A DNA stretch of 64,000 bases from Eretmocerus hayati (Eukaryota; Arthropoda; Insecta; Hymenoptera; Aphelinidae). The notes under the pieces are model-generated. The model was not told the DNA's origin. It made no database searches and saw only the letters and a list, made by a program, of their open reading frames with translations. Both the position numbers and the translations under genes were made by a program. Each line of letters starts with the position of its first letter. Position 1 is the first letter of the stretch. Location of the stretch: NCBI GenBank assembly GCA_029851415.1, contig CM056741.1, forward strand, positions 143,146,522-143,210,521, written 5' to 3'. Positions 9,488 through 19,982 of the stretch are shown piece by piece.

Positions 9488-12400
9488 TCAGGTGGGGCAA
9501 CTCTTGTCTCTGTCCAAGTAAGGTGCGAGCCGATCTCCATTGACGATCCGTCTCTTGTGTCTTGGTGTTTTCTGGATACAGAAGACGTTGTCGTTGATTC
9601 TCTTCAGGATTTGGTACGGTCCATCCCAAGATGATTGTAGTTTGGGTGTTTTGCCGACTGATCTTTTTGGGCAATAGAACCAAACTCTCTGTCCTGCTTC
9701 GAACTTCTTCGTCTTCGCGTCCAAGTCGTAGCGTGCTTTTGTTTTCGCCGATTTGGTTGTCATTCTCTCTCGAGCAAGATGGTGTACTCTCTGTAGTCTC
9801 CTTTGCAATTCTTGGCTATACCCAGGCGTAGATGTTCGAGCGCTGTCCGGTGGTACACCGCGAATCATGTCCAAAGGAAGACGAAGGTCTCGGCCGAGGT
9901 CGAGTTCGGCAGGTGTGAATCCAGTGCTCTCATTCTGGGAAGATCGAAATGCCAGTAGGAAGAACGGTATCAGCTTATCCCAGTCTTTTTGGTTTTCTGA
10001 AACGAACAATGAGAGATACTGAAGGATTGATCTATTTAGTCTTTCAACCATACCATTGGACTGTGGGTGTAATGGAGTGCTTCTGGTTTTCAAAATATCC
10101 AACCTATCAGTCAATTCTTTGAACAATCTTGACTCGAAATTCCTTCCCTGATCTGTATGGATTTCTAGAGGAACGCCTGACTCAGGAATGATGTTATTGA
10201 CCAGCGCGTCAGCTACAGATTTTGCTCTAACATTCGATAATGCGACAACCCAAGGCCATCTCGTGAAGCAATCGACAGCTACTAGCAAGTACCTATTTCC
10301 CGATGATGATTGTGGAAACGGTCCCAGGATGTCTATTTGAATTCTCTCTGACGGCGCACCCACATTATAAATATTCAAATTCCCTTTACCACTGCCTTGT
10401 GGACCCTTTTTACTTATGCATACATCACACGTTCTGCAGTACTCTTCCACATCCTTACGACAACGGTCCCAATAAAATAAACGGCGTATTTTCATCAGAG
10501 TCTCCTTCTGACCGAAATGACCACCACCAGGAGAATCATGGGCTTCTCTCAAAACGACAGAAACTTTTGATCTAGGCACTACCATAAGATCAGTACTCGT
10601 TTTGAGGTCAGTGGACTCCCATCGTCTATATAAAATTTCGTTTTTGAGAACCAATGAATCCCACTGTTGGATATAGAATTTCAAACTGGAACTCTGGGAA
10701 GATATGGTTTCCCATGTCGGTTTCTCATTAGATTTTTTGTATTCTATGACTTTCTGTAGAACTTGATCTGTATGTTGCGCATCTCTCCACTCGATTTCGT
10801 TCCCCTGCGACAACTGGATCCGACCTAAAGTGTGATGTGAGTCATATCTAGCTTCTAGATTATCACAATATTTGCACGATGATTCTTCGCACGGTCTGCG
10901 AGACAGCGAGTCTGCGTTGCCGTGAGATGCGCCTTTCCTATGAATTATTTCAGAATCGAATTTGCTCAGCTCTCCAACCCACCTCGCGAGTTGTCCATCT
11001 AAATCCTTAAAAGATAGCAACCATTTCAAAGCACTATGATCAGTTCTTACTGTAAATTTCTTTCCTATCAAGTAATGTGCGAAATTTTTAACAGATTCCA
11101 CAACAGCCAGTAGCTCACGTCGAGTCACACAGTAATTTCTTTCCGATTTGCTGAAAATTTTACTAAAATAGCTCATAACTCGTTCTTTTCCTCCTTGTAT
11201 TTGAGACAGCACTGCGCCCAGCCCATGCCCCGAAGCATCAGCATCCAGAATGAACTCGGCATCCATATCAGGATATCCTAAAATTGGAGGAGAACTTAAC
11301 GCTGTTTTGAGTTTCATGAACGCATCTTCACATTCGGGTGTCCAAATAAAAACGGCTGCTTGCCCTGTCAAAGCATACAGAGGTTTAGCGATCGCCGAAA
11401 AATGTCGAACGAATTTCCTGCAGTACGACGCTAAACCAAGAAAACTCAAAACCTGTTTCTTATTTTTCGATGTCGGCCAGTTCACGATGCTGGAAACTTT
11501 GTCAGGATCTGCTCGCACTCCTTCTGCTGAAATGATATGTCCTAAATACAAGACTTCACGTTTGAAAAAATGACATTTTTTCGCGTTCAACTTTAAATTT
11601 GCATCTTTGAATCGAGAGAAAACGATCCTAAGGTTCTCAATCATTCTTTCAAACGTGTTTGCTTTGACAATAACGTCATCTAGATAAACAATGCAAATTA
11701 TGTTGATCAGATTGGACAGCACTTCTTCCATTAATCTTTCGAAAGTTGCAGGTGCATTACAGAGACCAAATGCCATAACTTCGAATTCCCATAATCCATT
11801 GCCTATTGAGAACGCGGTTTTTTCCTTATCCTCTGGCCGAATCCGGATTTGCCAGTATCCTGATTTTAAATCGAGCGTAGAAAACAAAGAATCGCCTTTC
11901 AAAGTATCCAGAATCTCGTCGATTTTCGGCAATGGGTAAGAGTCCTTCTTGGTCACAGCATTGAGTCTACGGTAATCAACGCAAAATTTAATAGACCCAT
12001 CTTTCTTAATCTTTATGACCACTGGCGAACACCAAGAACTTTTGGATTTGCTTATCACCCCGTGTCTCTTCATTTCCTCTATCACTTTTTCTACTTTGCT
12101 TCTCAAATGCATAGGAACTCGACGAATTTGCTGTTTGATGGGTTTTGAATCCACCACCTCGATTTTATGCTCTCTCAAATCACATCTACCTGTTTCCTCA
12201 GCGTGAGAGAATTGCGTCTGGTGTTCTAACAAAAATTTATAGAATTGATTTTTCTCATCCGGAGTCAACCCAACGGAATCGCGTTCAAAAACTGCAAGAA
12301 GAAAAGGGGGAAGTTTTTCTGGAGCCTGAAACGTCCTATCAACCTCCGGCGATTCCGATAGAATCCTACCTATAAATGTTCCTCCAAGATCAACTTCACG

Positions 12401-12829
12401 CGACTGGCCTGAGGATGTAGATGTTCCTAGAATAACCTCATCAATTGCCTTCGTGACGCCTACTCTCTCAAGAAAATCTGTACCCAGAATGCAATCATCT
12501 TCCATATCAGTAACATAAACTGATAGACTAAGCTTGTGAATACCAACTTCTACCTGAACCGACGTTCTACAAATAGTTTTCACTCTCTCTCCCGTTGGAT
12601 ATCTCAAAATCGGAAAATTACTGGTTGTTCGAATTTTTCCATTCACCATGAATCTCTTACTAATGATTGACGCATCTGATCCAGAATCAATTTTGAAATT
12701 ACAAGGCATGCCGTCCAATGAACCTAGATAGCAGTTAGCCCCGCTAGAACTCCCAGTAATTCTCCTCATTCTCCCAAAACCAGAGCCACTCATCGAGTTT
12801 TTGCCGAGGACTGGAGTCAATGTTGTCAA
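9488..12829 (-). CDS. Ty3-like Pol polyprotein (protease, RT, RNase H, integrase)
   Basis: The frame is open for 1113 codons. Domains in order: retropepsin with DSG at residues 48-50; reverse transcriptase with the VDYRRLN and FGLCNAPATF blocks and the catalytic YLDD near residue 380; RNase H with ILDADAS and RTDHSALKWL; integrase with an HHCC zinc module (H..H..CRTCDVC), catalytic aspartates in IDILGPF and HTDQGRNF and glutamate in GMVERLNRS; and a C-terminal GPY/F-type module (SSWDGPYQIL). Full length for a pol of this group, with no internal stop. It starts just downstream of the gag stop and in another frame, so expression probably needs frameshifting or reinitiation; the first codon shown is approximate. 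Host: a BEL element in which it lies antisense. Confidence 0.93.
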   Translation of the reverse strand: MTTLTPVLGKNSMSGSGFGRMRRITGSSSGANCYLGSLDGMPCNFKIDSGSDASIISKRFMVNGKIRTTSNFPILRYPTGERVKTICRTSVQVEVGIHKLSLSVYVTDMEDDCILGTDFLERVGVTKAIDEVILGTSTSSGQSREVDLGGTFIGRILSESPEVDRTFQAPEKLPPFLLAVFERDSVGLTPDEKNQFYKFLLEHQTQFSHAEETGRCDLREHKIEVVDSKPIKQQIRRVPMHLRSKVEKVIEEMKRHGVISKSKSSWCSPVVIKIKKDGSIKFCVDYRRLNAVTKKDSYPLPKIDEILDTLKGDSLFSTLDLKSGYWQIRIRPEDKEKTAFSIGNGLWEFEVMAFGLCNAPATFERLMEEVLSNLINIICIVYLDDVIVKANTFERMIENLRIVFSRFKDANLKLNAKKCHFFKREVLYLGHIISAEGVRADPDKVSSIVNWPTSKNKKQVLSFLGLASYCRKFVRHFSAIAKPLYALTGQAAVFIWTPECEDAFMKLKTALSSPPILGYPDMDAEFILDADASGHGLGAVLSQIQGGKERVMSYFSKIFSKSERNYCVTRRELLAVVESVKNFAHYLIGKKFTVRTDHSALKWLLSFKDLDGQLARWVGELSKFDSEIIHRKGASHGNADSLSRRPCEESSCKYCDNLEARYDSHHTLGRIQLSQGNEIEWRDAQHTDQVLQKVIEYKKSNEKPTWETISSQSSSLKFYIQQWDSLVLKNEILYRRWESTDLKTSTDLMVVPRSKVSVVLREAHDSPGGGHFGQKETLMKIRRLFYWDRCRKDVEEYCRTCDVCISKKGPQGSGKGNLNIYNVGAPSERIQIDILGPFPQSSSGNRYLLVAVDCFTRWPWVVALSNVRAKSVADALVNNIIPESGVPLEIHTDQGRNFESRLFKELTDRLDILKTRSTPLHPQSNGMVERLNRSILQYLSLFVSENQKDWDKLIPFFLLAFRSSQNESTGFTPAELDLGRDLRLPLDMIRGVPPDSARTSTPGYSQELQRRLQRVHHLARERMTTKSAKTKARYDLDAKTKKFEAGQRVWFYCPKRSVGKTPKLQSSWDGPYQILKRINDNVFCIQKTPRHKRRIVNGDRLAPYLDRDKSCPT

Positions 12830-12855
12830 GCTTGCCTCGTCTAGCTTGACGTGTC

Positions 12856-13296
12856 TCAGTTTCCCTTGTCAGCATTCGTTGGGCAGTTCGAGCGGATGTG
12901 TCCTTCAAGACCACACGACCAGCAAGTGGGGAGTTGTCTTTTTTGTGTCGTATCCGCAGGCATGACAGACGCAGCACCACCGGTAGGCGCAGTAGAACCA
13001 GGGTCACCCGAGATGTCAGGCTGCAAGCCATCACCAGCCGCATCACACGTGGCGTTGCCGCTGTCACCGCGGGTTGCCCTCGCGTCGATCATCTCAGCCA
13101 CGGAAGGAGCCGCAGGGCGATGAGTGGTCGGCTCACGCATGACAACAGGGCCTTGGTCACTGCACTCACCTGGAAATCCACGGAAACCAGATGCAGCATC
13201 AGATGATCTTGGGCTTTGTATCGGGACATAAAACGATACTGACCCAGCGTCCGTGCGATCTCCCGGCAGCAAATACTCGTTATTCCGGGTCCTCAT
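12856..13296 (-). CDS. short Gag with one CCHC zinc knuckle
   Basis: From the first ATG at 13296 the frame codes for about 146 residues. Near the C-terminus is a nucleocapsid knuckle, CWSCGLEGHIRSNC (C-x2-C-x4-H-x4-C), immediately before the pol frame. The N-terminal ~100 residues are rich in Pro, Ser, Gly and Ala and show no capsid fold that I recognise. Gag proteins of Ty3-like elements are normally several hundred residues long, and here only about 55 bases separate the LTR from the ATG, so the capsid region looks deleted or replaced. The DNA is markedly GC-rich compared with pol. Confidence 0.65.
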   Translation of the reverse strand: MRTRNNEYLLPGDRTDAGSVSFYVPIQSPRSSDAASGFRGFPGECSDQGPVVMREPTTHRPAAPSVAEMIDARATRGDSGNATCDAAGDGLQPDISGDPGSTAPTGGAASVMPADTTQKRQLPTCWSCGLEGHIRSNCPTNADKGN

Positions 13297-13330
13297 TTCG
13301 CTGCTTCCCACTACCGTCCTTGGTTGTTGA

Positions 13331-13348
13331 ATCCCGGACGAGCCCCCA
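13331..13348 (-). other. primer binding site complementary to tRNA-Pro
   Basis: The minus strand reads TGGGGGCTCGTCCGGGAT three bases inside the 5' LTR boundary region. These 18 bases are the classic complement of the 3' end of tRNA-Pro, known as the primer of several vertebrate gammaretroviruses. Confidence 0.85.
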
Positions 13349-13351
13349 AAT

Positions 13352-13573
13352 TGTTACACTCACTCGTAACACAATAAATTAGAGCCACCGAATTATCAAA
13401 ATAACGCGTGTCTTTATTTCTTTGACACAACAAGAGCGTCTTATCCTCGTGACAGCCACGAGCAGACTAACTTCAAAACATAACAACACAAACAAACACA
13501 CACTAGCAACCGACCGATCGATAAATACCAACGGTTGCGAACGTCAAATATTTACATATGTACAGATACAACA
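13352..13573 (-). repeat. 5' LTR of the Ty3-like element
   Basis: 222 bp, TGTTACAC to ACAACA on the plus strand, identical by eye to 8906-9127. Followed by the ATAC duplication and resumption of the BEL reverse transcriptase. Confidence 0.9.
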
Positions 13574-13577
13574 ATAC

Positions 13578-13980
13578 TTTAGAAGATGCTCTGACGGCAA
13601 AGAACGAGCTCACTCAGTCGTTAGCATCTGCAGGCATGACCGTCGACAAATGGGCTGCTAATCACCGTGATTTAGTCATGGGAAGTGGCTCGATCAACTG
13701 TACTTAAGAGAAAGAGCTGAGTGAAAAAGAGGTCGTTTCTACACTAGGTCTGCGTTGGATTCCTGCAGAAGATTCGTTTTGCTTCATTAATAATTAAGGT
13801 ACCTCCATCGCCCAAGTGCATCACAAAATGTTCGATTCTTTCAGAGGTTGCAAAGTGATTCGATCCATTGGGACTCCAGGCTCCAATGGTGGTACGAGCA
13901 AAGATGCTATTGCAGAGTTTGTGGCTACAAGGAGCTGACTGGGACTCACCTATATCATCTGAACTCAAGCAAGCCTGACT
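13578..13980 (+). pseudogene. BEL/Pao reverse transcriptase, C-terminal part
   Basis: It resumes the frame cut at 8905 with LEDALTAKNELTQSLASAGM, then VSTLGLRWIP and, after a frameshift, FDPLGLQAPMVVRAKMLLQ and WLQGADWDSP. These are characteristic connection-domain blocks of BEL/Pao pol. At least two stops and one frameshift are present. Confidence 0.75.
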
Positions 13981-13981
13981 G

Positions 13982-14470
13982 GTGTACAAGGAGCAGCTTC
14001 CCCAGCTCGAGGCTATTCGGATTCCTGGTTGGTTCAGCTCATCTTCAGCATCTTCTTGGGAGCTTCATGGCTTTTGTGATGCCTCTGATAGAGCTCTCGC
14101 CTTCACTTTGTACGCCGTCCAAGAAACTGACTGTCATGTAGTATCTATATTGATGATTGCAAAATCTAAGATACCACCAGCTAAGACTATCAGCATAGCC
14201 AAGAAGGAATTTGAAGCAGCATCACTCATGGCTAATGCAATTTCTAATCTGCTTCCTAGACTAGAGTCTACTCCTTCGGCGGTGCATTGCTGGACTGACT
14301 CCAAAGTTGTATTAGATTGGCTCAAGTCTCATCCGTCAAAATGGAAAACATTTGTGGCTAACCGCGTCAGTGATATAACAACCCTGCTACCTACGGCAAC
14401 GTGGCGTCATGTGCGAACGACGGACAATCCAGCGGATTTGGCCTCGAGAGGTGTACTCCTCAGCAGTTGA
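13982..14470 (+). pseudogene. BEL/Pao RNase H domain
   Basis: The frame contains FCDASDRALAFTLYAV, EFEAASLMANAI, CWTDSKVVLDWLKSHPSKWK and TTDNPADLASRGV, the standard order of the BEL RNase H. Acidic residues D, E and D are kept. The frame ends soon after, at a shift into the next segment. Confidence 0.8.
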
Positions 14471-16169
14471 AAGACGCTATCATGTGGTGGTAGGGGCCCA
14501 GTTGGTTATGTCCCCTCAATCTGAGTGGCCTGTTCTTCAATCCATGCAACCTCCAAGCACTAAATTGGAAGCTCGGCCACAGTCTTCTATCAACGTATGG
14601 GTAATTCAAGCAGATCAAGGTCTAAGCGAATGGGTTCCATCAATTTCATCATTGCCAAAACTTGTAGCCTCGTTAGCCTGGATTTATCGTTGGATGAATA
14701 ACGCTAGACAACCCATTGAGAAAAAGACTAAAGGTTGTTTGACTGCTAGGGAACTGAAAGGACGTCATACATTTCTACTCCGAGTCGTCCAACGAGGAGA
14801 ATTCTCTGATGTATTGACAGAGCTCGGATCTGGACGTCAGCTTTCCCCTCGAGCTCATCTAGCGAAATTGCTATCATGTGTTGGAGAAGACGGTTTGCTT
14901 CGTGTTGGAGGACGTCTGCAGAATTCGTATCTATCAGAGGAAGAGAAGCATCCAATCATCCTACCTAAAAAACATCACGTCACTCGCCTGATCATTCACA
15001 ATGCTCATCGGAACATGGTGGTTCTTTTCTTGTTCAAAGTCATCTAGACCAAAAGTATTGGATAATTCATGCTCGCAATACGGTTCGACAAATCGTGCGT
15101 TCCCGTATCAAATGCACTCGATACAATGGGAATACTCTGGAGCAACAAATGGGTCAACTTCCTCCTGCGCGAGTGAGACCTGCTCGTTCTTTCGCTCACG
15201 TAGGTATTGATTTTGCTGGTCCATTCTGGATCAAAGCTTCCTCGGGTCGTGGACTGCAAGCTTTCAAAAGTTATGTTGCTCTTTTCATCTGTTTAGTTGT
15301 TAAGGCCATCCATCTAGAGTTGGTTTCAGATTTGTGTTCTCCAACATTCTTAGCAGCGTACCATCAATTCACAGCTAGGCGAGGCTTAAGCACTGTCATC
15401 TACTGTGACAACGGACTCACGTTCAAAGGAACTGAAGGAGAGATCCATCGACTTTTTGCAGAAACCTCCGCCTTGAGCCAGACTGTGGCTAGGTCAATAG
15501 CTGAAGATGGCGTCGAATGGAAGTACATCCCACCCCGCGCTCCAAACTTCGGTGGCTTATGGGAGGCTAATGTAAAGTCCTTCAAGCGACGTCTGTACCG
15601 AGTTGTGGGAGAGAAAAACCTCACTTATGAGGAGTTCTCGACTGTACTCAACCGTATAGAGGCGTGCCTGAACTCTCGGCCTCTTTCTGCATTGAGTTCG
15701 GACCCAGCAGATGTTATCTGCTCTCACACCTGGTCATTTTCTCATCGGTGCTCCACTTGTTTCGCGTCCGGAGCCTTTTACCGGAATCAATGAGCCAAAT
15801 AAGATCTGCTCCAGGTGGCATGAGACTCAATTGATGCGCAATCACTTTTGGATGAGATGGCGCAAAGAATACTTGTCCTTGTTGCAACAGCGAGCTAAGT
15901 GGCTCAAGCCAAACCATCAGTCCCAAGTGGGTGACCTTGTCCTGTTCAACGACAACCAAGTTCCACCAACAAAATGGCCACTAGCTCGGATCACTCAATT
16001 ATTCACTGGACCAGACAAGCTGAGCAGGGTTGCAGTTATTCGCACCGCCACTTCAAAATACGAGCGACCTCTGAATAAACTCATTCTGTTGCCCGTCTGT
16101 GATCATACGAACAACTACCTATTGAGAGTCAGAGCCATCATGGCGGGCGGCAATTTTGATGAAGAATGA
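14471..16169 (+). pseudogene. BEL/Pao integrase, frameshifted
   Basis: Three frames together cover the linker, the zinc module (PIILPKKHHVTRLIIHNAH; the CxxC end is degraded), the catalytic core and the C-terminus. The core shows VGIDFAGPFWIK (first D), IYCDNGLTFKG (second D) and FGGLWEANVKSFK (E). The next frame gives PGHFLIGAPL and, near its end, WPLARITQLF. It ends at a stop at 16167-16169. Shifts occur near 15040 and 15700. The last ~140 bases are part of the sequence also copied at 7849. Confidence 0.8.
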
Positions 16170-16380
16170 AGAGCTCCAGAAGTCAAAACTTGTAAATGAA
16201 GTATTTAGCTAGCTCAGGAATTCGATTGTGATTCTTCGTTGTTTTCTCGACAAGTCTGTGGTCAACTTTCACATCTCTCCTTTTCTGCTTTTACATACTT
16301 GTTTGTCACGCGTATTGAATTTTCAGTTGTTGTTCAAGTTTGTTCATTTTTTTCAACACCAATGAACAAGGCGGGCGGTA
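16031..16380 (+). repeat. BEL 3' internal tail (second copy)
   Basis: Matches 7849-8198 closely. It includes the end of integrase and about 210 bases of untranslated sequence; a purine-rich AACAAGGCGGGCGGTA precedes the 3' LTR and is the likely polypurine tract. Confidence 0.65.
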
Positions 16381-16608
16381 TGTTCGGGCCGATTCAAAAC
16401 AATTCCAGAACGCGATCGATTTTTTGGTTACCAAGAGACCAACCGGTTTTTTTTTTCAGTGTGATTTTCACAGCCCTCGTTGAGTAAACACGGCCTTTTC
16501 TGAGTTTTGCTCTATTTTCCATGAAATTAGGGTTTTAGGTGCACTTTTGAATGAAGTTCCAACTCAGTTTTCTACATTTTGGGCTTTTCTTTGCTAGAGG
16601 CATTTTCA
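16381..16608 (+). repeat. BEL 3' LTR
   Basis: TGTTCGGGCC to GGCATTTTCA, 228 bp, followed by the GGTGC duplication. It differs at several positions from the 8199-8425 copy, so the BEL element is older than the Ty3-like insert. Confidence 0.75.
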
Positions 16609-16613
16609 GGTGC

Positions 16614-19600
16614 ATATACGTTTGTCGTTCGTATTAAATTCTATACAATTAAATCCGATACTTACACTGTGGCCGGAATTATAACGAGTCGTGAGAAACA
16701 CCCATGTATGGTGGAAATGTACCCGAAATTGATTTTCCAATTTCATTCCATTTTCGTTATTCGTGGATTCCACTTGAATTCATCACAATATTCCATCACA
16801 ACCGCTTTGATTCTGATGAATCTGATAATCGTGATCATTCGAGATGAAAATGCGTATGAAGTTCGGTACAAACTAATTTGAAAACGAGATGTGACAAAAT
16901 TCGAAAATCAATTTCGGATACATCTGTGGTATGCGGTTTACGTAAATAGTTATTAATCAAGGCCAACACCTATATCTCACTACCAACTATCCACGCTGCC
17001 CTTATATGCTTAATTTTTACGACGACCTGTCAGATCACTTTTGTTGCTCCCCTCTCTAGGATATTCCGAGATTCGAAAGATATAGATAACTCTTCAAGCA
17101 TGACCTCTCCGGATAACCTACTTCTACACCATATCAGTACTTTGAAGGTAGGTATTCATGCCATGGATGCGCATATGGCGCCAGCAGAGTATGGGAAAAG
17201 ACATTCTCGGCACCCGACATTGATCTGGAGTAAGCCCACCCTCGGAAAGGGGGCCAGCCATCTTTCTCTCCTTCTCAGGCTCCTGCCTTTCTTTTCCTTG
17301 TGTATGCTCTTTTCCGACTGGAGGAAAAGAACAAAACCAAACAATATCGGTATGATCACATTGGTTCGCCCGTATCTAGTCATGATATTGGTAAATGGAT
17401 CTGAGGAAAAAAGTCGTTGAAATAGGCTGGAATGCTCTTACGAGAACGAGTAATGTGATAATATACTAAACAATCATCCATTCCTGAAATTCGGCGAAAA
17501 CGTGATGAGTTTGCTTCGCGGGAAGACTCATTGAGAGGAAGATTATTTATTGTCAGAGTGAACATAAGGTTTCGAGTTTATTGTCAGTCACACTTCGACA
17601 TATTCCTCGATTGTTCGTTGTTCTGCAAGGCTTGTATGACTCTTTTCTACATGTAGTGACCTCAATCTACGTACGCAGCAATTTCGTTGTATATGTAGGA
17701 ACTATTTCTTTTTATCTTTTTTATATGTAAGAACTATGAAATGCTTCCCTCCAGCTACTGCAGTTTCGTCTGTGTTGTTGAAGAAACAACACAGAGTGAA
17801 AATTGATCGGGAAGTTTACTACAGTAACGACAAAGTATCTAGCACGCCACGAGAGTCGATGTGAAATTATTCATGAGGCCGCTATTTTGAATCACCTTCG
17901 TAGTCATAGTAGGTATGAGGATGTTCTTTGAGAAGTTCCTCCTCGTGCCAAACTATTACTTAAAAAAGTTTATTTCGTTGCCAAGGGAAGAGTCACGATT
18001 AAGAATTCTTGAGTCCCGATTGAGAGGGTGCGTGGAAAAGAGGCATCATTTTTGTAGTTATGGTCATTTTGAGAAAATCGATAAAAACTTAACCAAAGTC
18101 GCCAGAGGCGTGATTGAGTGGAACTACCTGGCCCATTCCAAAGAGGATGAAATCCTCGAAATATCTGTACAAGCGATCATGTACCGCGGTGCAATCGTAG
18201 TATTGAGTGACTGCAGTTATTTTGTCACAGATGATCAAGTGTGACGTAAACGCCACTTCTGCAAGAAAGCAAGGATCTTGTTGATTTCAAAGACAAATGC
18301 CCAGATTACGCATTTTGGAATATTTATCCCGAGGCAGAGTTGAAACTATTTACGGTGGACTGATCCAGAAGATGGAATATAATACGTATGATTCGGAGGA
18401 TGAAAAAGATCTAACTTGTCATGGAAATCCTTGTGAGACGAGAAGATCTTGTACATGATATAGAAAGCGCGGAACCCTGTTCGAGCCAATCCCATTTATC
18501 ATTTCATTCTATCACAAGTGTAAAACGTCTTGACATACATATGATGTATACATTCCGCCAAGCAGTCTGTCGCGTACTCTCGTGAAGAATGCATATTTTC
18601 TTTGCCAGTTTACAACCGATCAAGAGCCATGCCAGATACACTATGGTTAATTCATCTAATCCTTTCAAATTTGAACTTGATAATACATTTCCAAAAATCG
18701 AAGATACCCAAAGAGACGTTCACTTTGCGGGCAGATTCAAATTAGCAGCTTATAACGAAATGGATACCAGATACCGGTGATTTTGTCATAACTTGGGTAT
18801 TCCGAGGTCAAAAATGGGGGAAGTCGGGACGTGGCCAAAAATTGAATAATTGAAATATAGCTGCAGTCTGACCTCTCGTAGATGTTTTATAATGTAACTG
18901 ACACCCAAAAGGTCAATCCACGTAACGAATATGAGCAGTTCTCGAGGTATTTTTGCCACGGTAAGGAAATTGGGCGTCAAAACCGATGAATCTCGAAGGC
19001 GTTAATTGTTACGGATCATTTTTTCCGAGTGCACAGCACTTTTTCCTGGTGAGAGTTAACTGTGAGAAAAATTTTGGACCCTAATGTTGCATATCGTTCG
19101 AGAGCCTACGACCACGGAAAGGACATCTCTTATTTTTCAACGAAAGAATTGTCCATTAACCATCGCGCGGGAGGCTGTTCACGTAATTCATCACTCCGCT
19201 GATGGTAAAATTTTGTTCTTCGGTGTATTAGGAATCAATTACCGCCATCATAGAGCAATTTAAATCAATTCGCAGATCCGGAGTCGAATTATCAAGGAGT
19301 ATTCCAAAAATTTGCGAAATTCCAAGATAGAATGTCGGCTGTGTTTCGATTATTTTTCAGTGATACTTGATACTCTATTTATTCATACAATGGCCTGTCC
19401 ATGACCTCACTTTGACGTTTGAATGATGCGGGAACAGAATTGAATGAGTATCTCGGTAAACTCAAGACATGCCACCGTAAAGACATTTTGACCACTTTTG
19501 GTAAGCTCAGGTCTATGTAAGATTCATATACTCTCCCAAAAGTATTGGGATATCTTCTTTCCAATTGATTACACCAGATATCATCGTTAGATCCATCATA

Positions 19601-19753
19601 TTCAATCGTTTAATAAGAATGTAAGGTCGATCATTATGTGCATAAGTTATTGCAAAATCACTCAAATTTTGAGTGATTCATCTTTCCAACTTCTAAAACC
19701 ACAGGTTTGTTGGACATTTCGGCATGTAATCGAATTAAACGTAATTCGAAATC
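16614..19753. other. unassigned AT-rich DNA
   Basis: No recognisable gene or repeat boundary. Two plus-strand frames are worth noting but not recognised: about 16579-16881 (hydrophobic stretches, partly in the BEL LTR) and 17915-18244 (109 codons, basic N-terminus, starts at an ATG variant context, no family match). Neither has supporting splice or codon evidence. Confidence 0.35.
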
Positions 19754-19982
19754 AAGTAATTTGAGTGAAGCCACCGCGGCCTCGTGGATGAGGTCCTTGC
19801 CTTTGACACAGAAGGCTGGGGTTCGAATCTCGACTGGCACCAATGTGAATTTTCATGAGTGCTTTTCGGTGGTTTCGGTGTTTCGGAACCCACCTTAAAC
19901 TGTAGGTCCTGCAGAATAACCTCGGAAAGAGGTCGAAAATGCATTAATAAAAAAAAAAAAAAAAAAAAAAAGTGATTTGAGT
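19754..19982 (+). mobile_element. tRNA-derived SINE with poly(A) tail
   Basis: The body at 19767-19946 begins with a tRNA-like head (about 19767-19842) that has a perfect Pol III B box (GGTTCGAATCTC) and a D-arm GGCCTCGTGGATGAGGTC. A ~100 bp unrelated region follows, ending in about 23 A residues (to 19970). It is flanked by imperfect 13 bp duplications: AAGTAATTTGAGT (19754-19766) and AAGTGATTTGAGT (19970-19982, one mismatch). The poly(A) tail suggests mobilisation by an A-tail-recognising LINE. Confidence 0.8.

Larger units (their letters stand above)
8906..13573 (-). mobile_element. young Ty3/gypsy-type LTR retrotransposon (4.67 kb)
   Basis: It is bounded by two 222 bp LTRs that look identical by eye, with a 4 bp ATAC duplication. 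Coding is on the minus strand. In that orientation: 5' LTR (13573-13352), a tRNA-Pro primer binding site, a very short gag frame with one zinc knuckle, an intact 1113-codon pol (protease, reverse transcriptase, RNase H, integrase), about 350 bases of untranslated sequence, a polypurine tract and the 3' LTR (9127-8906). Identical LTRs and an open pol show a recent insertion. No env frame was seen. The capsid part of gag appears absent, so this copy may depend on another for particles. Confidence 0.9.
8902..13577. repeat. 4 bp target-site duplication ATAC of the Ty3-like element
   Basis: ATAC at 8902-8905 before the first LTR and at 13574-13577 after the second. Removing the insertion and one ATAC rejoins the BEL reverse transcriptase reading frame. 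Confidence 0.75.
7820..16608 (+). mobile_element. rearranged BEL/Pao LTR retrotransposon, interrupted by a Ty3-like element
   Basis: Order of parts: a ~24 base 5' LTR fragment (7820-7843), a copy of the 3' internal tail (about 7849-8198), a complete LTR (8199-8425), the reverse transcriptase start (from about 8440), the Ty3-like insertion (8906-13573), the rest of reverse transcriptase, RNase H and integrase (13578-16169), the internal tail, and the 3' LTR (16381-16608). Gag, protease and the N-terminal part of pol are missing. Stops and frameshifts break the coding region, so the copy is dead. The family is identified by the reverse transcriptase, RNase H and integrase sequences and by the 5 bp target duplication. 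Confidence 0.8.
7815..16613. repeat. 5 bp target-site duplication GGTGC of the BEL/Pao element
   Basis: GGTGC at 7815-7819 stands immediately before TGTTCGGGCC, and GGTGC at 16609-16613 immediately after the terminal TTTTCA of the last LTR. Five bp is the usual duplication of BEL/Pao integrases. Confidence 0.75.

Noticed and set aside
9159..9683. 174-codon minus-strand frame at the 3' end of the Ty3-like element, possible env
   Set aside because: It overlaps the end of pol in another frame, is low-complexity and shows no signal peptide or membrane segment.
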